Below are positions 1 through 5,290 of a stretch of DNA of 5,468 nt, in pieces; the first letter of the stretch is position 1; each line of letters starts with the position of its first letter. A model generated the notes under the pieces. The model was not told the DNA's origin. It saw only the letters and a list, made by a program, of their open reading frames with translations, and ran no database searches. Source of the stretch: Deinococcus sp. GTDB taxonomy: Bacteria; Deinococcota; Deinococci; JACQHA01. The stretch covers positions 1 to 5,468 of the forward strand of contig JACQHA010000022.1 in NCBI GenBank assembly GCA_016199255.1, given 5' to 3'. Position numbers and translations under genes: made by a program.

Positions 1-452
1 CAGCGAGCGCCGGTACTGGCCCCGGGAGTCTGGGACAAATTAGCCAGGGGAGTGCCGCTTGCGGTGGTGACAAAGATCTCCAAATCGCCAGTGCGGTCCG
101 ATTCAAAAGCCACCAGGTCGCGTAGCGCCGACCAGCGCGGGCTGGTGTCTCGGGCTGGGCTGGTGGTGAGGCGCCTCAGGTTGGTGCCATCGGCGCTCAT
201 AACATAGATCTCGGCGTCGCCGGTGCGCTCCGAGACAAACACCAGCTGGTTGCCGCTAATATTCCAGTTGGGGTCGTAGTCGGCGCTGGGGTGAGAGGTG
301 AGGCGCTGCAGGTCGGTGCCATCAGGGTGCATGGTATAGATCTCTTGGTTGCCGTCCCGCTCAGACACGAAGGCGACTTCGCCCGCTGGGGCGCTCTGAG
401 CCAGCGCCGGGCCAAAGACGGCGATGTACACCATGATCAGCAGGTTTCTCAT
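1..452 (-). CDS. Secreted TolB-like beta-propeller (PD40 repeat) protein, C-terminus cut off by window edge
   Basis: The ATG is at 452 and the frame stays open for 150 codons to the left edge, so only the N-terminal part is present. An AGGAGGG Shine-Dalgarno sequence lies about 6 bases upstream of the ATG, which supports this start. Residues 1-18 form a signal peptide (MRNLL, hydrophobic core, ALA) with likely cleavage before Q19. Three repeats of about 42 residues follow, beginning near residues 24, 67 and 111. Each has the pattern V/L-(A/V)F-x-S-(E/D)-R-x-G-(N/D)-x-EI-(Y/F), then usually an M-x-x-DGT-x-L-x-R-LT turn. These are PD40/WD40-like repeats as in the C-terminal propeller of TolB and DPP-IV-like proteins. 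The third repeat has drifted (TTASGT and NLS in place of MSADGT and RLT). A propeller normally needs six or so blades, so much of the protein lies outside the window. It may be a periplasmic or surface binding protein. A TolB proper would carry an extra N-terminal alpha/beta domain before the blades, which is absent here, so I do not call it tolB. Confidence 0.85.
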   Translation of the reverse strand, partial: MRNLLIMVYIAVFGPALAQSAPAGEVAFVSERDGNQEIYTMHPDGTDLQRLTSHPSADYDPNWNISGNQLVFVSERTGDAEIYVMSADGTNLRRLTTSPARDTSPRWSALRDLVAFESDRTGDLEIFVTTASGTPLANLSQTPGASTGAR

Positions 453-471
453 ACCTTCCCTCCTCTGCCTG

Positions 472-550
472 GGCGCCCGCGTCTCTTTAAATAACCGTTC
501 TATCTCACCCGAGCTTCCCACCGGGGAGACCCGGGAACGAACCGGGCGCC
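472..550. other. Possible folded element in the propeller gene leader (long-range 8-bp pairing)
   Basis: GGCGCCCG (472-479) is the exact reverse complement of CGGGCGCC (543-550). Inside lies CCGGG-GAGA-CCCGG (521-534), a 5-bp stem with a GNRA-type loop when read on the + strand. On the + strand the outer arm is followed by TTTT (551-554). On the - strand the structure would sit in the 5' leader of the propeller gene, about 20 bases before its start. GC-rich DNA makes 8-bp complements fairly common, so this is tentative. No known riboswitch family was recognised. Confidence 0.25.
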
Positions 551-558
551 TTTTCAGT

Positions 559-564
559 TAGAAT
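559..564 (+). promoter_or_regulatory. Possible -10 element (TAGAAT), no matching sigma-70 -35
   Basis: TAGAAT differs from the TATAAT consensus at one base and would start RNA near 571, right at the base of the 572-602 stem-loop. The -35 position (about 536-541) does not resemble TTGACA. A GGAAC at 534-538 could hint at an ECF-sigma type -35, but the matching -10 is poor. This is a weak candidate for a second, upstream start giving a long structured leader or a small RNA. Confidence 0.2.
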
Positions 565-571
565 ACTTGAA

Positions 572-602
572 GATAGGCTGGGTACTAGGACGACAGCCTA
601 TC
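572..602 (+). other. Perfect 9-bp stem-loop
   Basis: GATAGGCTG (572-580) is perfectly complementary to CAGCCTATC (594-602) across a 13-base loop. It is followed by a pyrimidine-rich stretch with TTTT at 610-613 and TTT at 619-621. The T-run starts eight bases after the stem, so this is a poor intrinsic terminator. It could be part of a leader or small RNA, or an operator-like inverted repeat. Confidence 0.45.
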
Positions 603-625
603 CTCCGCGTTTTCCTCCTTTGGGT

Positions 626-655
626 CAGGCCCGCACCGCAAGTGGTGCGGGCCTG
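626..655 (+). other. Perfect 12-bp GC-rich stem-loop
   Basis: CAGGCCCGCACC (626-637) pairs without mismatch with GGTGCGGGCCTG (644-655) across the loop GCAAGT. Neither strand has a T-run just after the stem, so it is not a standard Rho-independent terminator. It lies 41 bases upstream of the -35 box of the M23 peptidase promoter. It may be a protein-binding palindrome, a structured RNA element or a factor-assisted terminator. The pairing itself is certain; the role is not. Confidence 0.6.
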
Positions 656-695
656 CCGTGTCGCTGCCAGGGGATGAGCCTGCCGCGCCCACTGG

Positions 696-723
696 TTGAC
701 AGGGCATGGTCTGGGGCTATGCT
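696..723 (+). promoter_or_regulatory. Sigma-70/SigA-type promoter for the M23 peptidase gene
   Basis: TTGACA (696-701), a perfect -35 consensus, is followed after 16 bases by TATGCT (718-723), a four-of-six match to the -10 consensus. Transcription would begin near 730, giving a leader of about 55 bases before the ATG at 785. The position, direction and perfect -35 make this the best promoter in the window. The 16-base spacer is one short of optimal. Confidence 0.6.
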
Positions 724-784
724 AGTGTCCTGTTATGAGGGCCGGCTTCATAAATGGGCTATGGGCAACTGGGGAGGAAAGAAG

Positions 785-1699
785 ATGCGCATGAAACACC
801 TCCAGCGCTGGGTGGCCTGTGGGCTGGTGATGTTGTTTGGGGCAGTGGCTCAGACGGATTTTCCCCTGCCCACGGGCTTTATAGTGCCAGTGCCCGGGGC
901 ACACTTCAGCACCCAGGCTCGGCAGCTCCCAGGCGCTCCCCGGCCTTACCGCAACGGTGTCCACCAGGGATTTGATTTTTATAACGGCTTTGTGGGTGTG
1001 CCGGTGCACTACGGCGACCCGGTGGTAGCAGTGGCCCTCGGTACAGTGATCCGGTTGGACCGGCAGCATGTGGAAATGACCCGGGAGCAGTGGCTGGCGC
1101 TGGCGAGTGCGCAGCAGGCGCTGCCCACCACGAGCCCCCAGGCGTTGGATGCTTTCCGGGGCCGCCAGGTGTGGCTGGATCACGGGAAAGGCGTGGTCAG
1201 CCGCTACGCCCACCTGAGCGGGGTGGCGGACGGCCTGAGCGTGGGCGACCAGGTCACGGCTGGCACGGTGGTGGGCTTTATTGGCAACTCTGGCACCTTA
1301 GACGGTGCCAATGGCACCAAGCTGGGGGCGCACCTGCACTTTGAGCTGTGGCTGGGCGAGCACTACCTGGGCCAGGACCTCTCGCCAGAGCAGACCCTAG
1401 CGCTGGTGGCCCAGGTCTTCACTGGTCCGGCTCCTGAGCCGATGCCGGCAGTGGCAGTGAGTGCTGAGCCGGAGCCCGGCCTGGCAGTGCAGGTGGCAGC
1501 GTTTCAGGAGGCAGCCAGGGCCCAGGCGCTGGCCGACCGGCTGCGCCAGGCGGGCTTAGACAGCTACCTGTACCAGCCAGCAGGTTCTAGTCTTACTAGA
1601 GTGCGTATTAGGGTATCTAGCCGCTCCCAGGCAGACGAGGTGCTGGCCCGGCTGGCCAGTGAGTTTAACCTAAAGGGGCTCATTATCCAGAACCCGTGA
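785..1699 (+). CDS. Secreted M23 (LytM-type) metallopeptidase with C-terminal SPOR domain
   Basis: This is a 304-residue predicted cell-wall-acting Zn peptidase. The ATG at 785 is preferred over the GTG at 620 because GGGGAGG sits about 7 bases before it, the promoter at 696-723 lies between the two, and a signal peptide follows directly (residues 1-22, ending AVA before Q23). The M23 domain covers about residues 55-195. H60 and D64 (HQGFD) and H185 of HLHFE match the three zinc ligands of LytM, and H142 (RYAHLS) and H183 match the two catalytic histidines, so it should be active. Residues 92-127 form an insertion between core strands, longer than in a minimal LytM domain. After a Pro/Ala-rich linker (about 214-232), residues 232-302 look like a SPOR domain (VQVAAF start, then ALADRLRQAGLDSYLY), a fold that binds denuded peptidoglycan glycans at division sites. 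The family cuts peptide cross-links in peptidoglycan, and some members only activate amidases. It has its own promoter, and the importer genes begin 149 bases downstream. A role in envelope remodelling or septum splitting is inference. Confidence 0.9.
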   Translation: MRMKHLQRWVACGLVMLFGAVAQTDFPLPTGFIVPVPGAHFSTQARQLPGAPRPYRNGVHQGFDFYNGFVGVPVHYGDPVVAVALGTVIRLDRQHVEMTREQWLALASAQQALPTTSPQALDAFRGRQVWLDHGKGVVSRYAHLSGVADGLSVGDQVTAGTVVGFIGNSGTLDGANGTKLGAHLHFELWLGEHYLGQDLSPEQTLALVAQVFTGPAPEPMPAVAVSAEPEPGLAVQVAAFQEAARAQALADRLRQAGLDSYLYQPAGSSLTRVRIRVSSRSQADEVLARLASEFNLKGLIIQNP

Positions 1700-1715
1700 C
1701 AGCCGCCGGTCACGG
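1694..1715 (+). other. 7-bp inverted repeat across the M23 stop codon
   Basis: CCGTGAC (1694-1700) pairs with GTCACGG (1709-1715) over an 8-base loop, and the TGA stop lies inside the left arm. It could be a weak terminator or RNA 3'-end stabiliser, but no T-run follows it (the nearest TTT is at 1734-1736), so it is not a convincing intrinsic terminator. Confidence 0.3.
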
Positions 1716-1754
1716 CGCCTGTCCTGGATAGTATTTCTCGAATCTGGATGGTTT

Positions 1755-1782
1755 TTGCCAGCCAGCCGGGGTGCTGTTTTAG
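1755..1782 (+). promoter_or_regulatory. Weak candidate promoter for the importer operon
   Basis: TTGCCA (1755-1760, five of six to the -35 consensus) is followed after 16 bases by TTTTAG (1777-1782), a poor -10. A second -10-like site, TAGTAT (1729-1734), has no good -35. One of these may drive the operon, or transcription may continue from the M23 gene. The sequence does not settle it. Confidence 0.2.
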
Positions 1783-1784
1783 GG

Positions 1785-1829
1785 ACTGGGCAGTAAACTG
1801 TGGGGGTACAGATCTCAGCCCTGCCCGGT
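1785..1829 (+). promoter_or_regulatory. Possible leader stem-loop just before the ribosome binding site
   Basis: ACTGGGCAG (1785-1793) can pair with CTGCCCGGT (1821-1829), nine pairs with one G-U. An inner hairpin CTGT/ACAG (1798-1801 with 1808-1811) encloses a G-rich loop. The structure ends two bases before the AGG-repeat ribosome binding site, so it could affect translation of the importer operon. It does not match the TPP or FMN riboswitch consensus that this transporter family sometimes carries. Confidence 0.3.
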
Positions 1830-1831
1830 GC

Positions 1832-1843
1832 AGGAGGAGGAGG
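1832..1843 (+). promoter_or_regulatory. Strong ribosome binding site: four tandem AGG
   Basis: AGG repeated four times, followed by AAAGC and then the ATG at 1849, offers several overlapping anti-Shine-Dalgarno registers. The last AGGAGG (1838-1843) is spaced 5 bases from the ATG. It fixes the start at 1849 rather than the in-frame GTG at 1828, which lies upstream of this site and would add QEEEES encoded by the Shine-Dalgarno itself. Confidence 0.8.
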
Positions 1844-1848
1844 AAAGC

Positions 1849-3033
1849 ATGCCCAAGGACAAGGCCCAGGTGTTGCTCCCTAGGCAGGTGAGCCGGCGTG
1901 ACCTCTTGAAGGGCGGCTTGGCGGTGGGGGCGCTGGCGGCGCTGGCCGGCCGCAGTGTAGCGCAGGAGGCGCTGGGGCGGCCTGGCAGTAGCTTGCGCCG
2001 CAGCAATTTGACCCCGGCCAGCCTGCGCTTCTCGTTCTTCGCCAATATTGAGTTCATTGGCTACTACGTGGCGCAGGAGTATGGCTTCTTCGAAGATGAG
2101 GGGCTAGACGTGACGTTGCTCAACGGCTCTGGTGCTCAGGACGTGGCGGGTGAAGTGGACAGTGGCGGAGTGACGTTTGGCCTGGGTTCGGGGGTGCAGG
2201 TGATTGAGGCCAGCGCCCGCGGCATTCCCATCCGGGCCATTTTCGGCACTTATCAGCGCACCCCTTTTGGCTTTGCCACTTTAACCCAGCAGTCGCTGGA
2301 TCAGTTGGGCCTGCCTGGGCCGGAGATCAGGACAGTGCCGGACTTTGTGGGGCGACGCATTGGGGTGCAGACTTTCCAGCTGTTTGTGCTGGAGATTATG
2401 CTGGCGGCCAACGGGCTGACCCTGGACGACATTACCCGCTCTGGCGGCGAGATCGTGCCGGTGCAGTTCGACCTGGCGCCGCTGGTGGAAGGGGCAGTGG
2501 ACGGCTTCTTGTCGTTTGTGTCCAATGAGCCAGTGGACCTGCAGCTCAGGGGGATCACTACCAATTTCATCTCTGGCGGCGACAATGGGGTGCTGTTCTA
2601 CGAGTCCATTCCCTTTGCCCGGGCTGATGTAATTGAGTCCAACCCGGACCTGGTGCAGCGCTTTGTGAATGCTACGGCGCGCGGCTTCCGCACTGCCTTT
2701 GGCATGCAGCTGGCGGGGCTGGGCCGGGAGCTGGTGAATGAGGTCATCTTCCCGGAGGCCGGCCCGGCGTACGAGGACTCGGTGGGGTTCCCGCCGGACA
2801 AGGAGACCTTGGGCCTGGAGATTATCTCGAAACTGGCGCTCACCTCGCCTAGCGGGCGGCCGCTAGCGGTGCGCGAGGTCGGGATCATGGAAGAGGCGGT
2901 GTGGGCCCAGGGCATCAGGGACCTGATTAGCTTCGGCCAGATTACTGAGGCGGAGGCTCCCCAGGCTAGTGCGGTGTTCACCGATCAGTTCCTGGCCGAA
3001 GCTGGGGTGGATCTGAGCAGCTTGGGAGGTTAG
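1849..3033 (+). CDS. Tat-exported NMT1/THI5-family ABC transporter substrate-binding protein
   Basis: A 394-residue extracytoplasmic binding protein, first gene of an ABC importer operon. The N-terminus carries a twin-arginine signal: SRRDLLK (residues 15-21), a weak hydrophobic stretch GGLAVGALAALAG (22-34) and a cleavage site SVA before Q39. Export in folded form through Tat is therefore likely, and there is no lipobox cysteine. From about residue 59 the sequence has the family opening of NMT1/THI5, SsuA and ThiY proteins: a strand (LRFSFF), then IEFIGYYVAQEYGFFEDEGLDV (residues 68-89), where Y72, Y73 and the GFF-x-x-EGL-x-V pattern are typical. Other expected parts are VTFGLGSGVQVIEA (108-121), a GRRIGVQ hinge strand (168-174) and a late helical part (about 262-290). 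Mature size is about 356 residues, somewhat larger than usual. Known family substrates include the thiamine pyrimidine HMP or its precursors, riboflavin, taurine, alkanesulfonates and nitrate. I cannot choose among these from sequence. The stop is followed three bases later, in the same frame, by the ATPase start. Confidence 0.88.
   Translation: MPKDKAQVLLPRQVSRRDLLKGGLAVGALAALAGRSVAQEALGRPGSSLRRSNLTPASLRFSFFANIEFIGYYVAQEYGFFEDEGLDVTLLNGSGAQDVAGEVDSGGVTFGLGSGVQVIEASARGIPIRAIFGTYQRTPFGFATLTQQSLDQLGLPGPEIRTVPDFVGRRIGVQTFQLFVLEIMLAANGLTLDDITRSGGEIVPVQFDLAPLVEGAVDGFLSFVSNEPVDLQLRGITTNFISGGDNGVLFYESIPFARADVIESNPDLVQRFVNATARGFRTAFGMQLAGLGRELVNEVIFPEAGPAYEDSVGFPPDKETLGLEIISKLALTSPSGRPLAVREVGIMEEAVWAQGIRDLISFGQITEAEAPQASAVFTDQFLAEAGVDLSSLGG
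3024..3029 (+). promoter_or_regulatory. Ribosome binding site that decides the TTG start of the ATPase
   Basis: GGGAGG lies within the last codons of the binding-protein gene and is 7 bases from TTG at 3037. The in-frame TAG at 3031-3033 blocks any earlier start. The next in-frame ATG/GTG (GTG at 3082) is too far in and would remove the first strand of the nucleotide-binding domain. TTG is therefore the best-supported start. Confidence 0.7.
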
Positions 3034-3036
3034 CGG

Positions 3037-3819
3037 TTGGCTCTGGGCCGCGCCGGATCACAAGCCATCAGCATCCGCGGCGTGGACCTGGTGTACACCG
3101 GCCAAGGTGAGCCAGTGCCGGCGCTTTCCCAGGTGGACCTGGAGGTGGCCGAGAGCGAGTTTGTGTCGCTCATCGGCCCCTCCGGCTGTGGCAAGTCAAC
3201 GCTGCTCCGCTTGGTGGCCGACTTGTTGCCCCCTACCCGGGGGGCGGTGCTGATTGGCGGGCGGCCAGCTAGCGAGACCCGGCGGGAGCGGCGCATTGGC
3301 CTGGTGTTCCAGGAGCCGGCGCTGATGCCCTGGCGGCGGGTGATGGCCAATGTCACCTTGCCTTTGGAGATTGTGGGGCAGCGTTCTGGCCAGCGGGAGG
3401 TGGCCAAGCGGCTCTTGCGCCTGGTGGGGCTGGAGGGCTTCGAGCGGCTGTATCCCGCCCAGCTATCTGGGGGCATGCGCCAGAGGGTAGCTATTGCCCG
3501 GGCGCTCACTGCTGACCCGGTGGTGCTGCTCATGGACGAGCCGTTTGGGGCGCTGGATGAAATTACCCGAGACCGGATGAACACTGAGTTATTGAAGATC
3601 TGGCAGGAGACGGGGAAGACCATCCTGTTTGTCACCCATTCCCTGGCTGAGGCAGTGTATCTGTCCGATCGGGTGGCGGTGCTCACACCCCGGCCGGGGC
3701 GCATCCGTACCGTGATCAATATCACCTTGCCCCGGCCTCGCCAGCCGGAGATCAAACAGAGTGAAGAGTTCTTCGCCCTAGAGAACCAGGTACTCCGGGC
3801 GCTGGGAGGCACTGGGTAG
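3037..3819 (+). CDS. ABC importer ATP-binding protein, SsuB/TauB/NrtD type
   Basis: A 260-residue cytoplasmic ATPase that powers the importer, of normal family length. All motifs are intact: Walker A GPSGCGKST (residues 47-55), Q-loop with FQEPALMPWR (91-100, Q92), ABC signature LSGGMRQR (143-150), Walker B VVLLMDEPF (162-170, D167 and E168), D-loop GALD (171-174) and H-loop H201 in VTHS. The EPALMPWR wording after the Q-loop is typical of the nitrate/sulfonate/taurine/thiamine-precursor subfamily. The start is TTG at 3037 with GGGAGG 7 bases upstream. It is in the same frame as the preceding binding protein, separated only by TAG CGG. The stop shares one base with the GTG start of the permease (TAGTG), indicating translational coupling and near-equal production. 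A weak TTG start after a strong first gene may keep the ATPase below the binding protein in amount, which is inference. Confidence 0.93.
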   Translation: MALGRAGSQAISIRGVDLVYTGQGEPVPALSQVDLEVAESEFVSLIGPSGCGKSTLLRLVADLLPPTRGAVLIGGRPASETRRERRIGLVFQEPALMPWRRVMANVTLPLEIVGQRSGQREVAKRLLRLVGLEGFERLYPAQLSGGMRQRVAIARALTADPVVLLMDEPFGALDEITRDRMNTELLKIWQETGKTILFVTHSLAEAVYLSDRVAVLTPRPGRIRTVINITLPRPRQPEIKQSEEFFALENQVLRALGGTG

Positions 3820-5288
3820 TGGCTGAGCCGGTGGCGGCTGGGGCATTGCCCCAACGGCGGCGCCTTCCCCTGGTGGGACCAGTGGCTGCCGGGGTGGTGC
3901 TGGCCGCCTGGGGGGTGGTGTGCCTGCTGGCGCTAGGCGCTCCCCAGGCAGGGTTCGGGGTGGTGCTGGCCAGGGTGGTGGCAGTGCCGGGCTGGGCGGC
4001 GCCGCTGCTGGGAGCCTACTGGCTGGGGGCGGGAATGATGCTGGCGCTGGGACGGGCCTGGGCGGTGGCGCTTTTGTTGCCGCCCCTGTTTGCTACTACT
4101 TTGGTGACGCCGTTTTCGTTTGTGGTGACGCCGCTTTTGATCGGCTACTTGCTGGGCCGGCGCCGGGAAGTGCGACAGTGGCTGGGGTGGGCCCTGGGAG
4201 GCTTGGTAGCGCTGGGGCTAGGGTACCTGGGCGCTGGGAACTGGGTGCCGGCGCTTGAGGCGGCGTGGTTCCTGGTGGGGTTTGTGGTGCGCTCTTTGGG
4301 GCAGGTGGTGAGCGGTGCGGTGTGGAGGGTGTGGCAGGCAGCCGGAGCGGCACTCGGGGGGCCGTTCTGGCCAGCAGTGGTGGGGGTGCTTTATGCCCTG
4401 TTTGTGCTGCTGTTGGTAGGGCTGGCGCTGGGGCTGGTGGTGCGGGGGCTCTTGATGCTGCTGGCGCCGGGGCAGCAGCGCAGTGCTGCCTGGCAGGGTA
4501 CCAGTTCGCTGCTGGAGTCATTGGCGCCGGCGTTTGCCCTGCTGGGTATTTGGGTGAGCTGGGAATTCGGTGTGCAGGCTGAGCTGACTGGCGTCTCCCG
4601 GCGGGTGCTGCCGCCGCCCAGCGGCGTCCACGAGGCACTGCTGAAGGAGATTGGCCGCCCTCCGCAGCTGGTGTATGAGCAGATTGCTTCCCAGTTGGGG
4701 CCAACGCTCTACGAGGCCGCCTGGGGGTTTTTGCTGGGGACGGCGCTATCGGTGCTGTTTGCGGCGCTGTTTGTGTATGTGCGGGCCTATGAGCGTACTC
4801 TGTACCCGATTGCCATTTTGCTGTCCACGGTGCCGGTGGTGGCAATTCTGCCCATTTTGTTCATTCTTTTTTCGCGCAGCCATCCTAAGTGGCCGCAGAT
4901 TATTGTGTCTATCCTTATCTCGTTTTTCCCTACTTTGGTCAACATGACCCGCGGGCTGAAGACGGTGGACCCGCTGGTGTTTGAGCTGCTCACCAGCCTC
5001 AATGCCTCTGGCTGGCAGGTCTTCTGGAAGCTGCGCTTGCCGTCGTCGCTGCCCTATCTCTTTTCGTCGTTCAAGATTTCGGCTACTGGCAGCGTCATTG
5101 GGGCAATTGTGGGCGAGTGGCTGGGGGCGTCGTCGGGGCTGGGCTTTTTGGCAGTGCGCTACCAGAGCCAGTTTCGGGCGGCGGAGCTGTATGGGGTGAT
5201 CCTCACCACGGCGCTGTCGGCGACCTTGATCTTTGCCCTGATTGGTCTGGCGGAGCGGCTGGCGCTGCCCTGGCACCGGGAGCGCTAG
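3819..5288 (+). CDS. ABC importer permease with an extra N-terminal multi-pass membrane domain
   Basis: A 489-residue inner-membrane protein, almost twice the usual 250-280 of this permease family. The start is GTG at 3819, sharing its G with the ATPase stop; GGGAGG lies 9 bases upstream (3804-3809). Residues from about 230 to 489 form a BPD_transp_1 permease of the SsuC/TauC/ThiX type: a first helix near 236-252, the VLPPPSGV loop (263-270), core helices near 295-320, 328-352 and 359-378, the cytoplasmic EAA-like loop (389-408, E389 to LP at 407-408) that docks onto the ATPase, then VIGAIVGEWLGASSGLG (426-442) and a last helix near 458-477. In the EAA loop the usual Gly of LGAS is Asn395. 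Residues 1-228 are a hydrophobic Gly/Ala/Val/Leu-rich region with about five or six likely membrane spans (near 18-40, 60-80, 82-112, 122-140, 145-165, 184-214) and a basic loop RRREVR (114-119). I do not recognise this part, and it lacks its own EAA motif. A sequencing-error fusion is unlikely since the extension is in frame and has matching codon use. Confidence 0.9.
   Translation: MAEPVAAGALPQRRRLPLVGPVAAGVVLAAWGVVCLLALGAPQAGFGVVLARVVAVPGWAAPLLGAYWLGAGMMLALGRAWAVALLLPPLFATTLVTPFSFVVTPLLIGYLLGRRREVRQWLGWALGGLVALGLGYLGAGNWVPALEAAWFLVGFVVRSLGQVVSGAVWRVWQAAGAALGGPFWPAVVGVLYALFVLLLVGLALGLVVRGLLMLLAPGQQRSAAWQGTSSLLESLAPAFALLGIWVSWEFGVQAELTGVSRRVLPPPSGVHEALLKEIGRPPQLVYEQIASQLGPTLYEAAWGFLLGTALSVLFAALFVYVRAYERTLYPIAILLSTVPVVAILPILFILFSRSHPKWPQIIVSILISFFPTLVNMTRGLKTVDPLVFELLTSLNASGWQVFWKLRLPSSLPYLFSSFKISATGSVIGAIVGEWLGASSGLGFLAVRYQSQFRAAELYGVILTTALSATLIFALIGLAERLALPWHRER
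4214..4238 (+). other. G-quadruplex-type motif inside the permease gene
   Basis: Four G-runs (4214-4217, 4221-4223, 4229-4231, 4236-4238) are separated by loops of 3, 5 and 4 bases on the coding strand, which meets the usual G3+N1-7 rule. It sits in the strongly G-rich part of the gene coding the N-terminal membrane domain. It may simply follow from Gly/Leu/Ala/Val codons ending in G. Confidence 0.35.
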
Positions 5289-5290
5289 AG

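Larger units (their letters stand above)
453..784. other. Divergent intergenic region with promoter and inverted repeats
   Basis: These 332 bases separate the left-pointing propeller gene from the right-pointing M23 peptidase gene. No convincing gene is visible. An open frame continues upstream of the peptidase to a GTG at 620, but it crosses a hairpin and a promoter and lacks signal-peptide logic, so I treat it as non-coding. The region holds a sigma-70-like promoter (696-723), two perfect stem-loops (572-602 and 626-655) and a long-range pairing (472-479 with 543-550) enclosing a small hairpin. A good -35/-10 pair for the leftward gene is not evident. Confidence 0.6.

Noticed and set aside
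620..784. Upstream extension of the M23 peptidase frame to a GTG at 620 (55 extra residues)
   Set aside because: It spans a 12-bp hairpin and a consensus promoter, has no ribosome binding site of note, and would bury the signal peptide. The ATG at 785 has a good Shine-Dalgarno.
785..850. M23 peptidase as a lipoprotein via Cys12
   Set aside because: The residues before the Cys (WVA) do not make a lipobox, and an AVA-Q cleavage site fits better.
1694..1740. Rho-independent terminator after the M23 gene
   Set aside because: The 7-bp stem is not followed by a T-run; the TTT at 1734-1736 is too far away and too short.
3030..3854. 274-residue open frame on the - strand opposite the ATPase
   Set aside because: Ser/Arg-rich, no recognisable domain, and fully antisense to an intact ABC ATPase.
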